From Micromonospora sp. C28SCA-DRY-2 (GTDB lineage: Bacteria; Actinomycetota; Actinomycetes; Mycobacteriales; Micromonosporaceae), in assembly GCF_030519475.1 (NCBI RefSeq), contig NZ_JAUMKD010000004.1, positions 273,501-337,500 on the forward strand: a stretch of 64,000 nucleotides of DNA, given 5' to 3'. Under the pieces are notes generated by a model. It had not been told where the DNA came from. It ran no database searches and was given only the letters and a program-made list of their open reading frames with translations. Positions 52,294 to 60,630 of the stretch are shown here, piece by piece (position 1 is the stretch's first letter; every line of letters begins with the position of its first letter). Made by a program: the position numbers and the translations under genes.

Positions 52294-52383
52294 TCAGTCG
52301 GGCCGGCCGCCCCGGTGGTCTTCGGCTCGGCAACCGCCGCCGGGCAGCACCGACCGCACGCGCGTGACGTGCGATATCGACAT
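52294..52383 (-). CDS. possible 29-aa leader peptide upstream of the HNH gene
   Basis: Short ORF MSISHVTRVRSVLPGGGCRA plus nine more residues. It has a GGGAG ribosome site 6-7 nt before its ATG and begins about 40 nt downstream of the -10 at 52422-52427. The stop is about 100 nt before the HNH start. It may be a regulatory uORF or a small protein; no repeated regulatory codons are seen apart from one Cys and one His. Support comes only from the translation signals. Confidence 0.4.
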   Translation of the reverse strand: MSISHVTRVRSVLPGGGCRAEDHRGGRPD

Positions 52384-52421
52384 GGCGGGCTCCCGTGGCG
52401 GTGGTTGACCTTGCGGGGATC

Positions 52422-52451
52422 ACGGTAGGCGCGCCCGGTGACGGGCGGCAA
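52422..52451 (-). promoter_or_regulatory. promoter of the HNH leader transcript
   Basis: -35 TTGCCG (52446-52451), 18-bp spacer, -10 TACCGT (52422-52427), read on the minus strand. Confidence 0.45.
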
Positions 52452-52505
52452 CGCATTTCGATCTAGGGAGCGCGAGCGCGGGGCGGCCGGCGAGCCGCTG
52501 CCGGG

Positions 52506-54041
52506 TCAGCGGCGCTTGGCCAGCAGGCCGCGCGGGCGGACCGAGTACACCGGCTCGGCCGCACCGCCCTCCGCCCGCAGGATGTGGTTAGCGGCGACGA
52601 TGCCGGTCGCGGCGGCGCGTTCCATCAGCGCGCTGGGGAACTCCGTGGCGATCCCGTCGCCGGCCAGGTAGAGCCCGGCGGCGTCGGTGCGGACGCCGGG
52701 CCGGCCGGCGTTGCTGCCCGGGGTGAACGCCGGCGCCCGGGCCTCCACCCGGGCCCGCAGTTCACGGACCCGCAACCGGGCCGCCTCCGGCCAGAGTTCG
52801 GCCAGTTCGACGCGCATCCGGTCGGCCAGCACCTCGGCCGGCACGTCCGGCTCGCAGGCGTACGCGTGCAGTTCCAGCACCGAGCCGCCGGTGCGCGCGG
52901 CCCAGCGCCGGGACTCGTTCTCCAGCCGGTGGTAGAGGGTCACCGAGTCCAGCGTGGGTTGCCGGGACACCCCGCTGAACACCGCCCGGCCGGCGTCGAC
53001 GTCCCCCTCGCACCAGTAGCGGGCCACCGCGTACGGCGGGCCGGGCCGACCGTGGGCGGGCATCCGGGCCACCAGCTCCGGCGCGACCCGGGCCAGGTCG
53101 GGGGAGTCCTCGACCAGCGCGGCGAGCGCCGGCGGGTCGACCGCGAGCACCACGTGCCCGGCCCGGTGGGACCCGCCGTCGCCGGTCGCCACCCGCCAGC
53201 CGCCGCCCTCCCGGTGCAGCCCGGTCGCCGCCAGGCCGGTGCGCACCCGCCCGCCGTGCCGCTCGACGTGCCGGGCCAGCGGGTCCCAGATCGCCGTGGC
53301 GTAGTCCTCGTCCGGGCAGTCGAAGGCCAGCCCCTCCGGGTTGCCGAGCAGGTAGAAGTGGAACTGGGCGACCAGTTCGGCGGCGGACATCTCCGCCTCG
53401 TGGTTGAAGAACGAGTGCGAGAAGACCTCGAAGAGCATGGCCCGGGCCCGGTCCGGCAGCCGCAGCGAGGTGAGCAGCTCGTCGGCGGTCATCCGGTCCA
53501 ACTCGGCGTAGGTGCCCACCGGGTCGTAGCTGAGCAGCGGCAGCGCCGCGTCCCGGTCCATCCCGCGCAGGTCGGGCAGGCGCAGGCTGGGGCTGCGCAG
53601 CAGCAGCGCCAGCAGGTTCAGCGGCGGCGCGGGCGGCAGGTCGCCGAACTCCTCGGTGGGCCACCGCCGGCTCAGGATCGGGTAGCCCGGGATCGGCTTG
53701 AGCAGGCCCAGGGCGGGGTCGACCCGGCGCAGCACGGCCCGCCAGTTGTAGTACTGCCGGAAGAACGCGTGGAAGCCGTGCTCCACCCGCTGGACGCCGT
53801 CGGCGAGCGCCTCCGGCCAGGCGCCGAGCCGCCCGCCGAGGGTCGGCGCGGCCTCCAGCACGGTCACCGCGACGCCGCGCTCGGCGAGCACCACGGCCGC
53901 CGACATGCCGGCGATGCCGCCGCCCACCACCACGGTCTCCACCGGGTGCGGCACGCGGGGGGCGCCACCGCCGCCCGGGTCCACCACGTGCCGGCGTACG
54001 CCGACGAACCGGCCGAGCAGCTGTGACAACGACACGGACAC
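52506..54041 (-). CDS. FAD-dependent oxidoreductase, CrtU-like desaturase
   Basis: 511 aa. Rossmann FAD motif TVVVGGGIAGMSAAVVLAER, followed by LEAAPTLGGRLGAW. The stretch VEHGFHAFFRQYYNWRAVLR and the later LYLAGDGIATEFPSALMERA resemble carotenoid desaturase/methyltransferases of the CrtU (isorenieratene synthase) type. No other carotenoid genes are nearby, so the substrate is open; a general amine-oxidase-like flavoenzyme is the safe name. Confidence 0.83.
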   Translation of the reverse strand: MSVSLSQLLGRFVGVRRHVVDPGGGGAPRVPHPVETVVVGGGIAGMSAAVVLAERGVAVTVLEAAPTLGGRLGAWPEALADGVQRVEHGFHAFFRQYYNWRAVLRRVDPALGLLKPIPGYPILSRRWPTEEFGDLPPAPPLNLLALLLRSPSLRLPDLRGMDRDAALPLLSYDPVGTYAELDRMTADELLTSLRLPDRARAMLFEVFSHSFFNHEAEMSAAELVAQFHFYLLGNPEGLAFDCPDEDYATAIWDPLARHVERHGGRVRTGLAATGLHREGGGWRVATGDGGSHRAGHVVLAVDPPALAALVEDSPDLARVAPELVARMPAHGRPGPPYAVARYWCEGDVDAGRAVFSGVSRQPTLDSVTLYHRLENESRRWAARTGGSVLELHAYACEPDVPAEVLADRMRVELAELWPEAARLRVRELRARVEARAPAFTPGSNAGRPGVRTDAAGLYLAGDGIATEFPSALMERAAATGIVAANHILRAEGGAAEPVYSVRPRGLLAKRR

Positions 54042-54074
54042 CTCCCGGCCGGTGGGTGTGTCCAGTCTGCCCGG

Positions 54075-54566
54075 TCAGCCCTCGGTTGGCAGCAGACAGC
54101 GCCGCTGACGGTCCGAGGCGGGCCAGACGTACTCCAGGTCGGGCGGGACGTCGCCGAAGATCGACCGGTAGTGCTCCGGGTCCTTGCGGAGCAGTGACGA
54201 GCGGTGGCTCAGGTGCAGGTCCTCCCGGCCCAGCCAGGGCGGCAGCTCGCCGGCGGCGGCCAGCTCCGGTTGGGGACGGACGGTCTCGATGCCGCAGGCG
54301 GCGGCGAGGTCGCGGGTCATGGTGGCGGCGCAGGTGTCCGCCCGCCCCGGTTCCGACCAGACCGCGCACATGTCCAGCCCGTACCGGGTCAGCGCCTCCT
54401 CGTACCCGGCCCACATCTTCACCGCCGGGTGGTTGCGCCAGCCGTACGTCGGCCAGGTCAGCCCGCGCAGCACCTGGATCGTCTCCACCCGCTGCTTGCC
54501 CAGCCGCTTCTGGTCCAGCGTGCGGGCGCTCGCCAGGAAGTCCGGGTACGGGAGGAAGGTCTGCAT
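54075..54566 (-). CDS. MSMEG_6728-family protein (pyrimidine-dimer glycosylase-like)
   Basis: 163 aa starting MQTFLPYPDFLASARTLDQK, then RLGKQRVETIQVLRGL. Such N-terminal motifs define an actinobacterial family related to T4 endonuclease V-type pyrimidine dimer DNA glycosylases, where the N-terminal region forms the active site. The late HLSHRSSLLRKDPEHYRSIF is also conserved. The 33-nt upstream extension is rejected because the family starts at this Met. Ends 33 bp before the CrtU-like gene start, on the same strand. Repair activity is inferred from fold similarity. Confidence 0.82.
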   Translation of the reverse strand: MQTFLPYPDFLASARTLDQKRLGKQRVETIQVLRGLTWPTYGWRNHPAVKMWAGYEEALTRYGLDMCAVWSEPGRADTCAATMTRDLAAACGIETVRPQPELAAAGELPPWLGREDLHLSHRSSLLRKDPEHYRSIFGDVPPDLEYVWPASDRQRRCLLPTEG

Positions 54567-54645
54567 GTCGCCTGCTCTACCCGCCGGCCGGTTCGGCATG
54601 CCTGCGTACGAACCGGACGGGGTCGCCCAGTGTTGTCGTGCTGAC

Positions 54646-54651
54646 TACGAT
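54646..54651 (+). promoter_or_regulatory. -10 element of the RCK channel gene (leaderless)
   Basis: TACGAT ends 6 nt before the ATG at 54658; no ribosome site can fit between. Confidence 0.45.
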
Positions 54652-54657
54652 CCGGGC

Positions 54658-56646
54658 ATGGGGGAGCCGTGGCGGGACCGGGCGCGACGGGCGGTCGAAT
54701 GGAACTGGCGGCTCCGGCCCGCCGGTGATCCCCGGCCGCACTACGTGATCTGCGGGCGGGACGCGCTCGCCTACTACGTCGCCAAGGCGTTGCTGGAGAC
54801 GGAACTGCCGGCCGGTGGCGCGCGGGTCACGGTGGTGGTGCCGGAGCGCTACCGGGTGGCCGGGCCCGACGTGGCCGGCCTGCGCGGGGTGCGGGTGGTC
54901 CGCTCCGACCGGCTCGACGTGCCGACGTTCCAGGCCGCCGGCCTGGCCGGGGCGAGCGGGCTGGCCCTGCTGCACCAGGACGACGTCGGCAACCTGCACG
55001 CCGCGCTCTGCGCCCAGGCGGTCGACGACGAGGTCCGCCAGGTGCTGCGGATGTTCAACAACACCCTGGCCGACGGGGTCCGCACCCTGCTCAAGGCGCG
55101 GGTCGAGGTGCTCTCCGACGCCGAGATGGCCGCCCCGGCGTTCGTCGCCGCCGCGCTCGGCGAGGTCGACCCGACCCACTTCCAGCACCGCGACCGCACG
55201 CTGCGGGTGGCCCGCCGCGCCGACGTACGCGAGCAGGACGTGGTCTGCGGGCTGGCCGACCTGAGCGACCCGCAGCGGGTCCGGCTGTTCCCCCCCGACC
55301 AGTCCACCGCCGACCTGGTGCTCGCCGAGGCCACCGGGCAACCGCCCGGCACCGAGGTGGCCGCCCGGCGGCTGGTCCGGGCGCGCCGGCGGCGGCGGCC
55401 GGTCGCGGTCTTGGTCCGGGCGATCCGGGGCTTCGCCACCCGCAAGATCGGCATCGCGGTGATGCTGGTGCTCGGGCTGATCGCCGTGCTCGGCGCGCTG
55501 ATCTCCCGGGCCGAGGACGTGTCGCAGTTGGAGGCGATCTACCTCACCCTGGTCACCACGCTCAGCGGCGCCGACCCGGACACCACCAAGCCGCCGGACG
55601 CCCAGATCATGCAGGTGGTGCTCAACCTCGCCGGGCTGGCGCTGATCCCGCTGATCACGGCCGTGGTGGTGGACGGGATCGTCAACGCCCGGCTCGCCCT
55701 GCACACCGGCCGGTTGCAGACCGACCGCTCCGGGCACGTGGTGGTGGTCGGCCTCGGCAACGTGGGCACCCGGGTGATGGCCCAGCTCCGCGAGTACGAC
55801 GTCGAGGTGGTGGCGATCGACAAGAACCCGGAGCCGCGCGGTGCCACCCTGGCCCGCCAACTCGAGGTGCCGCTGATCGTCGGCGACGCCGCCCTGCCCG
55901 AGACGCTGGAGGCCGCCGCGATCCGCGACTGCCAGGCGCTGGTGGTGGTCTCCACCGACGACGTGGCCAACCTGGAGGCGGCGCTGGCCGCCCGGGACGT
56001 CCGCGAGGACCTGCGCGTGGTGCTGCGGCTCTTCGACGGCGACTTCGCCGAGCGGGTCGAGGAGGCGTTCGGCATCGGCGTCTCCCGCTCGGTCTCCTAC
56101 CTGGCCGCGCCCGCGTTCACCGGCGCGCTGACCGAACGCGCGGTGATCGCCACCATCCCGGTCGGCCGGCACGCGCTGCCGGTGGCCGAGGTGCCGGTCG
56201 CCGCCGGCTCCGAGTTGGACGGCCGGCCGCTCAGCGCCGCCTCGCGGGACGGTCAGGTGCGGTTGATCGCGCGTACCCCGGCCGGTGGCGGCCGGACGAT
56301 CTGGCGCGACCTCGACCCCCGCCAGGTGATCTTCGCCGGCGACCGGCTCACCGTGGTGGCCCGGCGCGCCGGCCTGGACTGGCTGACCCGGCAGTGCGCG
56401 CCCCCGGCCCCGCCGGCCCGGCCGGTGCCGGCGTCCCGGACGGGTGCCCTGCCCCGGGCCGCCAGCCCGCCCCCGCCCGCCATGCCGGGCGTTCCGCCGG
56501 GCGGCGGCGTCCCGCCGGGGCAGCCCGCCGAGCGGCCCGGGCCGGTCCCGGCCCCGCCGGCCGGCAACGGTGGCCCGCCGGCCGGTTCGGTGCCGGACGA
56601 CGGCGGGCCGGCCCGGCAGCCGGAGGGCACCGCCCAGCCGAGCTGA
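54658..56646 (+). CDS. RCK/TrkA-N potassium-channel-like protein with atypical selectivity filter
   Basis: 662 aa. First RCK-like domain about 36-180 (HYVICGRDALAYYVAKALLE). One membrane helix at about 261-280 (IGIAVMLVLGLIAVLGALIS), a pore region TLVTTLSGAD near residue 300 and a second helix at about 320-341. A full TrkA-N domain follows (HVVVVGLGNVGTRVMAQLRE at about 360) with TrkA-C, and then a 90-residue Pro/Gly-rich tail. Normal K+ channels have TVGYGD; here the filter place reads TLSGAD, so selectivity may differ. N- and C-terminal RCK domains around a 2-TM pore resemble CASTOR/POLLUX-type channels. Confidence 0.87.
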   Translation: MGEPWRDRARRAVEWNWRLRPAGDPRPHYVICGRDALAYYVAKALLETELPAGGARVTVVVPERYRVAGPDVAGLRGVRVVRSDRLDVPTFQAAGLAGASGLALLHQDDVGNLHAALCAQAVDDEVRQVLRMFNNTLADGVRTLLKARVEVLSDAEMAAPAFVAAALGEVDPTHFQHRDRTLRVARRADVREQDVVCGLADLSDPQRVRLFPPDQSTADLVLAEATGQPPGTEVAARRLVRARRRRRPVAVLVRAIRGFATRKIGIAVMLVLGLIAVLGALISRAEDVSQLEAIYLTLVTTLSGADPDTTKPPDAQIMQVVLNLAGLALIPLITAVVVDGIVNARLALHTGRLQTDRSGHVVVVGLGNVGTRVMAQLREYDVEVVAIDKNPEPRGATLARQLEVPLIVGDAALPETLEAAAIRDCQALVVVSTDDVANLEAALAARDVREDLRVVLRLFDGDFAERVEEAFGIGVSRSVSYLAAPAFTGALTERAVIATIPVGRHALPVAEVPVAAGSELDGRPLSAASRDGQVRLIARTPAGGGRTIWRDLDPRQVIFAGDRLTVVARRAGLDWLTRQCAPPAPPARPVPASRTGALPRAASPPPPAMPGVPPGGGVPPGQPAERPGPVPAPPAGNGGPPAGSVPDDGGPARQPEGTAQPS

Positions 56647-56661
56647 CGTTCCCGGTGGCCG

Positions 56662-56677
56662 CCGGCGGGCCCGCCGG
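56662..56677. terminator. palindrome between convergent genes
   Basis: CCGGCGGGCCCGCCGG, a perfect 16-bp palindrome between convergent stops at 56646 and 56685. Weak support, as the sequence is GC-only. Confidence 0.4.
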
Positions 56678-56684
56678 GCCGGGC

Positions 56685-57914
56685 TCAGCGGCGGCGGCGG
56701 AGGGCGTACCAGACGGCGCCGACGGCCAGCACGGCGAAGCCGGCCAGCACGCTGGACAGCGGCAGGCTGACCGCGAGCAGCAGGCAGCCGACCAGCCCCA
56801 GCGCCGCCAGTGCCTGGACCGGCAGCCGGCGCGCCGGGTCACGGCCCAGGGTCAGCGCGGCGGCGTTGGTGATCGCGTAGTAGACCAGCACCGTGCAGCT
56901 GGAGAAGCCGATCGCGTGGCGGACGTCGCCGAGCGCGACCACCAGGATCACCACCGCGGCCACCGCCAGCTCGGCCCGGTGCGGCACCTGGCGTACCGGG
57001 TGCACGGCGGCCAGCGCGCCGGGCAGGTCCCGGCGGCGGGCCATCGCCAGCGCGGTGCGGCCCACCCCGGCGAGCAGGGAGAGCAGCACCCCGGTCACCG
57101 CCACCGTCGCCCCGGCCCGGACCAGCCAGGCCAGGCCGGGCAACCCGGCGGCGGTCACCACGTCGGCCAGCGGCGCGGCGGAGGCGGCCAGCCGGTCGGC
57201 GCCGAGCACGCCGATCGCGACCACGGCCAGCGCCAGGTAGACCACCAGCACCAGGCCGAGGGCCAGTGGCACGGCCCGGGGGATGGTGCGCTCCGGCTCG
57301 CGGACCTCCTCGCCGAGCGTGGCGATCCGGGCGTACCCGGCGAAGGCGAAGAAGAGCAGCCCGGCGGCGGTGAGCACGCCGCGGCCCGAGCCGCCGGCCG
57401 CGCCCAGCCGGTCCAGCGAAACGTCGGGCGCCCCGGTCACCGCGACCAGGGCCAGCACCGCCAGCACCAGCCCGACCAGGACCTTGGTGGCGGTCACGGT
57501 CTTGCCGATGCCGCGCAGGTTGACCATGGTCACCGTCAGCACCGCCGCGACCGCCACCAGCCGGGCCTGCCCCGGCCAGAGGTACGCCCCGATGGTCAGC
57601 GCCATCGCCGCGCAGCTCGCCGTCTTGCCGACCACGAATCCCCAGCCGGCCAGGAAGCCGGCGAACGGGCCGAGCCGCTCCCGGCCGTAGACGTACGTGC
57701 CGCCGGACTCGGGGTAGCGGGCGGCCAGCCGGGCTGAACTGGTCGCGTTGCAGAAGGCGATGAGGCCGGCCAGCGCCAGCGCCGCCAGCAGCCCTGCCCC
57801 GCCGGCCGCCGCCGCGGCGGGTGCGAAGACCACGAAGACGCCCGCGCCGAGCATCGACCCCAGCCCGATGACCACAGCATCGGGTACGCCCAGCCGGCGC
57901 GCCAGTTGGTTCAC
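56685..57914 (-). CDS. APC-superfamily amino acid permease
   Basis: 409 aa with eleven to twelve membrane helices. The first helix has the consensus VIGLGSMLGAGVFVVFAPAA (Gly-x-Gly-x-x-Gly/Ala substrate-backbone site), followed by NATSSARLAARYPESGGTYV, then YGRERLGPFAGFLAGW. Members transport amino acids or polyamines; the specificity is not evident. GTG start. The PAP2 gene ends 10 bp upstream, so they are likely cotranscribed. Confidence 0.9.
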   Translation of the reverse strand: MNQLARRLGVPDAVVIGLGSMLGAGVFVVFAPAAAAAGGAGLLAALALAGLIAFCNATSSARLAARYPESGGTYVYGRERLGPFAGFLAGWGFVVGKTASCAAMALTIGAYLWPGQARLVAVAAVLTVTMVNLRGIGKTVTATKVLVGLVLAVLALVAVTGAPDVSLDRLGAAGGSGRGVLTAAGLLFFAFAGYARIATLGEEVREPERTIPRAVPLALGLVLVVYLALAVVAIGVLGADRLAASAAPLADVVTAAGLPGLAWLVRAGATVAVTGVLLSLLAGVGRTALAMARRRDLPGALAAVHPVRQVPHRAELAVAAVVILVVALGDVRHAIGFSSCTVLVYYAITNAAALTLGRDPARRLPVQALAALGLVGCLLLAVSLPLSSVLAGFAVLAVGAVWYALRRRR

Positions 57915-57924
57915 GCCGGGCAGG

Positions 57925-58692
57925 CTAGGTGACGGAGGTGAACGGACGGTCCCAGGTGCGCGGCGCGCCGGGCAACGGCAGGTCGTCCCAGGGCACCCGG
58001 TGCAGCAGCCGGTCCAGCAGCAGGCCCAGCAGCAGCCCGGCCACCGAGTCGGTCAGCCAGTGCCAGCCCAGGTAGGTGGTGGTGCAGAGCACGACCAGCG
58101 GCGGCACCACCCGGACCACGGTGACCAGCCGGGGCGGCATGGCGCGCCCGTAGCCGCGCAGCAGCGGCGCGAGCAGCAGGGCGATCACGCCGTACCAGAC
58201 GATGGCGTTGGCCACGTGCCCGGACGGGTAGGACTGGGCGAACCGGAGCGGCAGGTCCTCCTGGAAGAGCGGCAGGGTCTGCTCCGGTGGCAGGAACGGC
58301 TCCTTGACGCTGGCGCTCGGCGCCGGCCGGGCGGTCCACACCTTGAGCGGGCCGATGGTCAGGTAGGTGAGCGCGAACGCGAGCACCGGTGGCAGCACCG
58401 GCCGCACCGACCGGAGCCGGACCGCCAGCAGCACCCCGAGCCCCAGCGCGATCAGCGTCAACGGCGTGCCCTGACCGAGGTAGTTGAGCACCACCGCGGT
58501 CCAGTGCGCGGCCGCGGGCCGGTGCGCTTCCGACCAGTCGGCGACCGCCCGGTCGATCCCGAAGAGCCGGTCGGTGGCGAGCGCCACGGTCAGCCCGACG
58601 AGCGCGACCAGCAGCGCGGCGTCGAACCACCAGCCGGCCGGGCGGACCGGCCGGAGCCGCACCGTCCGCCGTACCGCCGTGGTCTCCCGCAC
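57925..58692 (-). CDS. PAP2-family membrane phosphatase
   Basis: 255 aa with six membrane helices. The three-part phosphatase signature is complete: KVWTARPAP (K-x6-R-P), YPSGH (P-S-G-H) and TYLGWHWLTD (S/T-x5-H-x3-D, here Tyr-Leu-Gly-Trp-His). Dephosphorylates lipid phosphates or undecaprenyl diphosphate at the outer face. GTG start; divergent from the DUF4032 gene, with about 90 bp between. Confidence 0.92.
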   Translation of the reverse strand: MRETTAVRRTVRLRPVRPAGWWFDAALLVALVGLTVALATDRLFGIDRAVADWSEAHRPAAAHWTAVVLNYLGQGTPLTLIALGLGVLLAVRLRSVRPVLPPVLAFALTYLTIGPLKVWTARPAPSASVKEPFLPPEQTLPLFQEDLPLRFAQSYPSGHVANAIVWYGVIALLLAPLLRGYGRAMPPRLVTVVRVVPPLVVLCTTTYLGWHWLTDSVAGLLLGLLLDRLLHRVPWDDLPLPGAPRTWDRPFTSVT

Positions 58693-58783
58693 GCGACCAC
58701 GCTACCGGCCCCGCCCGGCGGCGGCTGTGTGCCGAGCCACGTGGGGGAGCGCTCGGGCGGGGCGACGAGTCAAACTTGTGCCC

Positions 58784-59992
58784 GTGCGGATCACCTCGGC
58801 TCTCGTCGACCCGGCGCTGCTCGACCTTCCCTGGTCGACCCCGCTGGAAGAGTGGCCTGCCCAGCACCTGGTCGCGCTGCCGCAGGGCATCTCGCGGCAC
58901 ATCGTCCGCTTCGTCCGCCTCGGCGACTACGTCTACGCGGTGAAGGAGACCGGCGAGCGGGTGGCCGAGCGCGAGTACGACCTGCTCCGCGCGCTGGAGC
59001 GGATCGACTTCCCGTCGGTGGAGGCGGTGGCGATCGTCGCCGACCGGCAGAGCGACGACGGCGAGCCGCTCGACCCCGTGCTGATCACCCGGCACCTGCA
59101 GTTCTCGCTGCCCTACCGGGCCCTCTTCTCGCACACGCTCCGGCCGGAGACGATGGGCCGGCTGCTCGACGCGCTCGCCGCGCTGCTGGTCCGGATGCAC
59201 CTGACCGGCTTCTTCTGGGGCGACTGCTCGCTGTCCAACACGCTGTTCCGGCGTGACGCCGGCGCGTTCGCCGCCTACCTGGTGGACGCCGAGACCGGGG
59301 CGCTGCACCAGTCGCTCTCCAACGGCCAGCGCGGCGAGGACCTGGAGATCGCCCGGGTCAACATCTTCGGCGAGGCGCTGGACCTCCAGGCCGCCGGGCT
59401 GTTGCACGAGTCGATCGACCCCGAGGTGGTCTGCGAGGAGGTCGTGCAGCGCTACGAGCGGCTCTGGCACGAGATCACCTACGAGCAGCAGGTCGAGCGG
59501 GACGCCCGGCACGACATCGAGGGGCGCATCCGGCGCCTCAACGAGCTGGGCTTCGACGTGGCCGAGGTGGCCATGTCCACCATCGACAACGGCCGCTACC
59601 TGATCCGGCCCAAGGTGGTCGACGCCGGCTACCACAGCCGCCGGCTGCTCCGGCTCACCGGCCTGGACGCCGAGGAGAACCAGGCCCGCCGGCTGCTCAA
59701 CGACCTGGACGCGTACCGGGCGGAGAGCGACCTGACAGACGAGCAGCAGGCCGCCCACCGCTGGCTGACCGAGGTCTTCGAGCCGGTGGTCCGGGCGGTC
59801 CCCGCCCACCTGCGCCGCAAGCTGGAGCCGCAGGAGCTGTTCGCCCAGATCATCGAGCACAAGTGGCTGCTCTCCGAGCGGGCTGGCCGGGACGTCGGGA
59901 TGGCCCCGGCCGTGCAGTCGTTCCTGTCGGAGGTGCTGGTGCACCGCCCCGACGAGCAGGCCGTGCTCGGCGTCGAGGTGCCCACCGGCTGA
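58784..59992 (+). CDS. DUF4032 protein with kinase-like fold
   Basis: 402 aa. Conserved opening MRITSALVDPALLDLPWSTP, then YVYAVKETGERVAEREYDLL (a Lys-containing strand like the ATP site), LTGFFWGDCSLSNTLF (resembling the HGDxxxxN catalytic loop) and AYLVDAETGAL (DFG-like Asp). These suggest an aminoglycoside- or RIO-kinase-like fold, activity unproven. The GTG at 58778 is an alternative start two codons earlier; the CAAACT hexamer 7 nt before 58784 favours the shorter one. Ends at a small hairpin (60095-60115). Confidence 0.88.
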   Translation: MRITSALVDPALLDLPWSTPLEEWPAQHLVALPQGISRHIVRFVRLGDYVYAVKETGERVAEREYDLLRALERIDFPSVEAVAIVADRQSDDGEPLDPVLITRHLQFSLPYRALFSHTLRPETMGRLLDALAALLVRMHLTGFFWGDCSLSNTLFRRDAGAFAAYLVDAETGALHQSLSNGQRGEDLEIARVNIFGEALDLQAAGLLHESIDPEVVCEEVVQRYERLWHEITYEQQVERDARHDIEGRIRRLNELGFDVAEVAMSTIDNGRYLIRPKVVDAGYHSRRLLRLTGLDAEENQARRLLNDLDAYRAESDLTDEQQAAHRWLTEVFEPVVRAVPAHLRRKLEPQELFAQIIEHKWLLSERAGRDVGMAPAVQSFLSEVLVHRPDEQAVLGVEVPTG

Positions 59993-60094
59993 CCACCGAC
60001 GGACAGCCGCCGCCAGGCACGACGGTGACTGCCGGACGGGGTGCGGCGCCCTGCCTCTTCGCTGCGTGCACGATGCCCCTGGTGCCCTTTCGAG

Positions 60095-60115
60095 CTGCCC
60101 CTACAGATGGGGCAG
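60095..60115 (+). terminator. hairpin downstream of the DUF4032 gene
   Basis: CTGCCCC (60095-60101) and GGGGCAG (60109-60115) pair across a 7-nt loop, about 100 bp after the stop. Short stem; a terminator or repeat element. Confidence 0.45.
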
Positions 60116-60205
60116 TCACGGCAGTCGGCAGCATGATCCGCGAGGACGTACCGCGGCGCCGAGGGCCGGCACGCTTCGGCCGGCCAGGGCAGCCGGCGGG
60201 CGGTC

Positions 60206-60380
60206 GGCGGCAACTGGGGCCAGCTGGCGTGCGGCCGGGCGGCAACCGGGGCCAGCTGGCGTGCGGGCGGGCGGCAACCGGGGCCAGTTGGCGGGCGATG
60301 GGCGGCAGCTGCGGACCAGCTGGCAGGGGGTGGGCGGCAACCGGGGGCGGCTGGCGTGCGGCGGGCGGCAGCTGCGGGCA
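60206..60380. repeat. six tandem units of a 31-32-bp repeat
   Basis: Units start with GGCGGC at 60206, 60238, 60270, 60301, 60333 and 60364. The first three are nearly identical (ggcggcaaccggggccagc core); units 4-6 are diverged. Spacing is 32, 32, 31, 32 and 31 bp, with no unique spacers, so it is a minisatellite and not a CRISPR. Confidence 0.85.
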
Positions 60381-60630
60381 GCATGCCGGGGATCCGATGA
60401 GCCGGGTGGTGGCCTCACCGATGGGGCAGCTCGACAGCGTTCGACGAGTGGCTGTCCTGGCGAGCGGCGCGGGGTGAGCGACCGTCGGCCAGAGGGAGAA
60501 CTTCGGCCAGTTCCGGCAGGCGAGCGGCGTCGTGGGAGAGGCGGCCAGGTCCGCCGGGGCGAGCGGCGTCCCGGGACAGGCGCTCCACGCCTCCGGTGGC
60601 CGGGCTGTCCGCGCGCCGACGGTCCCGGCG

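Larger units (their letters stand above)
52193..52505. other. 313-bp region upstream of the HNH gene
   Basis: It holds the HNH leader with a 29-codon ORF (52294-52383) and a promoter (52422-52451). No other feature was seen between there and the stop of the CrtU-like gene at 52506. Confidence 0.6.
59993..60630. other. 638-bp non-coding region with tandem repeats
   Basis: No credible gene. It contains a hairpin at 60095-60115 and the 31-32-bp repeat array at 60206-60380. Long open frames here are low-complexity (Arg/Pro or Gly/Arg) by-products of the repeats. Confidence 0.7.

Noticed and set aside
60206..60380. 31-32-bp repeats as a CRISPR array
   Set aside because: The unit itself makes up the whole period; there are no spacers, and divergence grows along the array as in a minisatellite.
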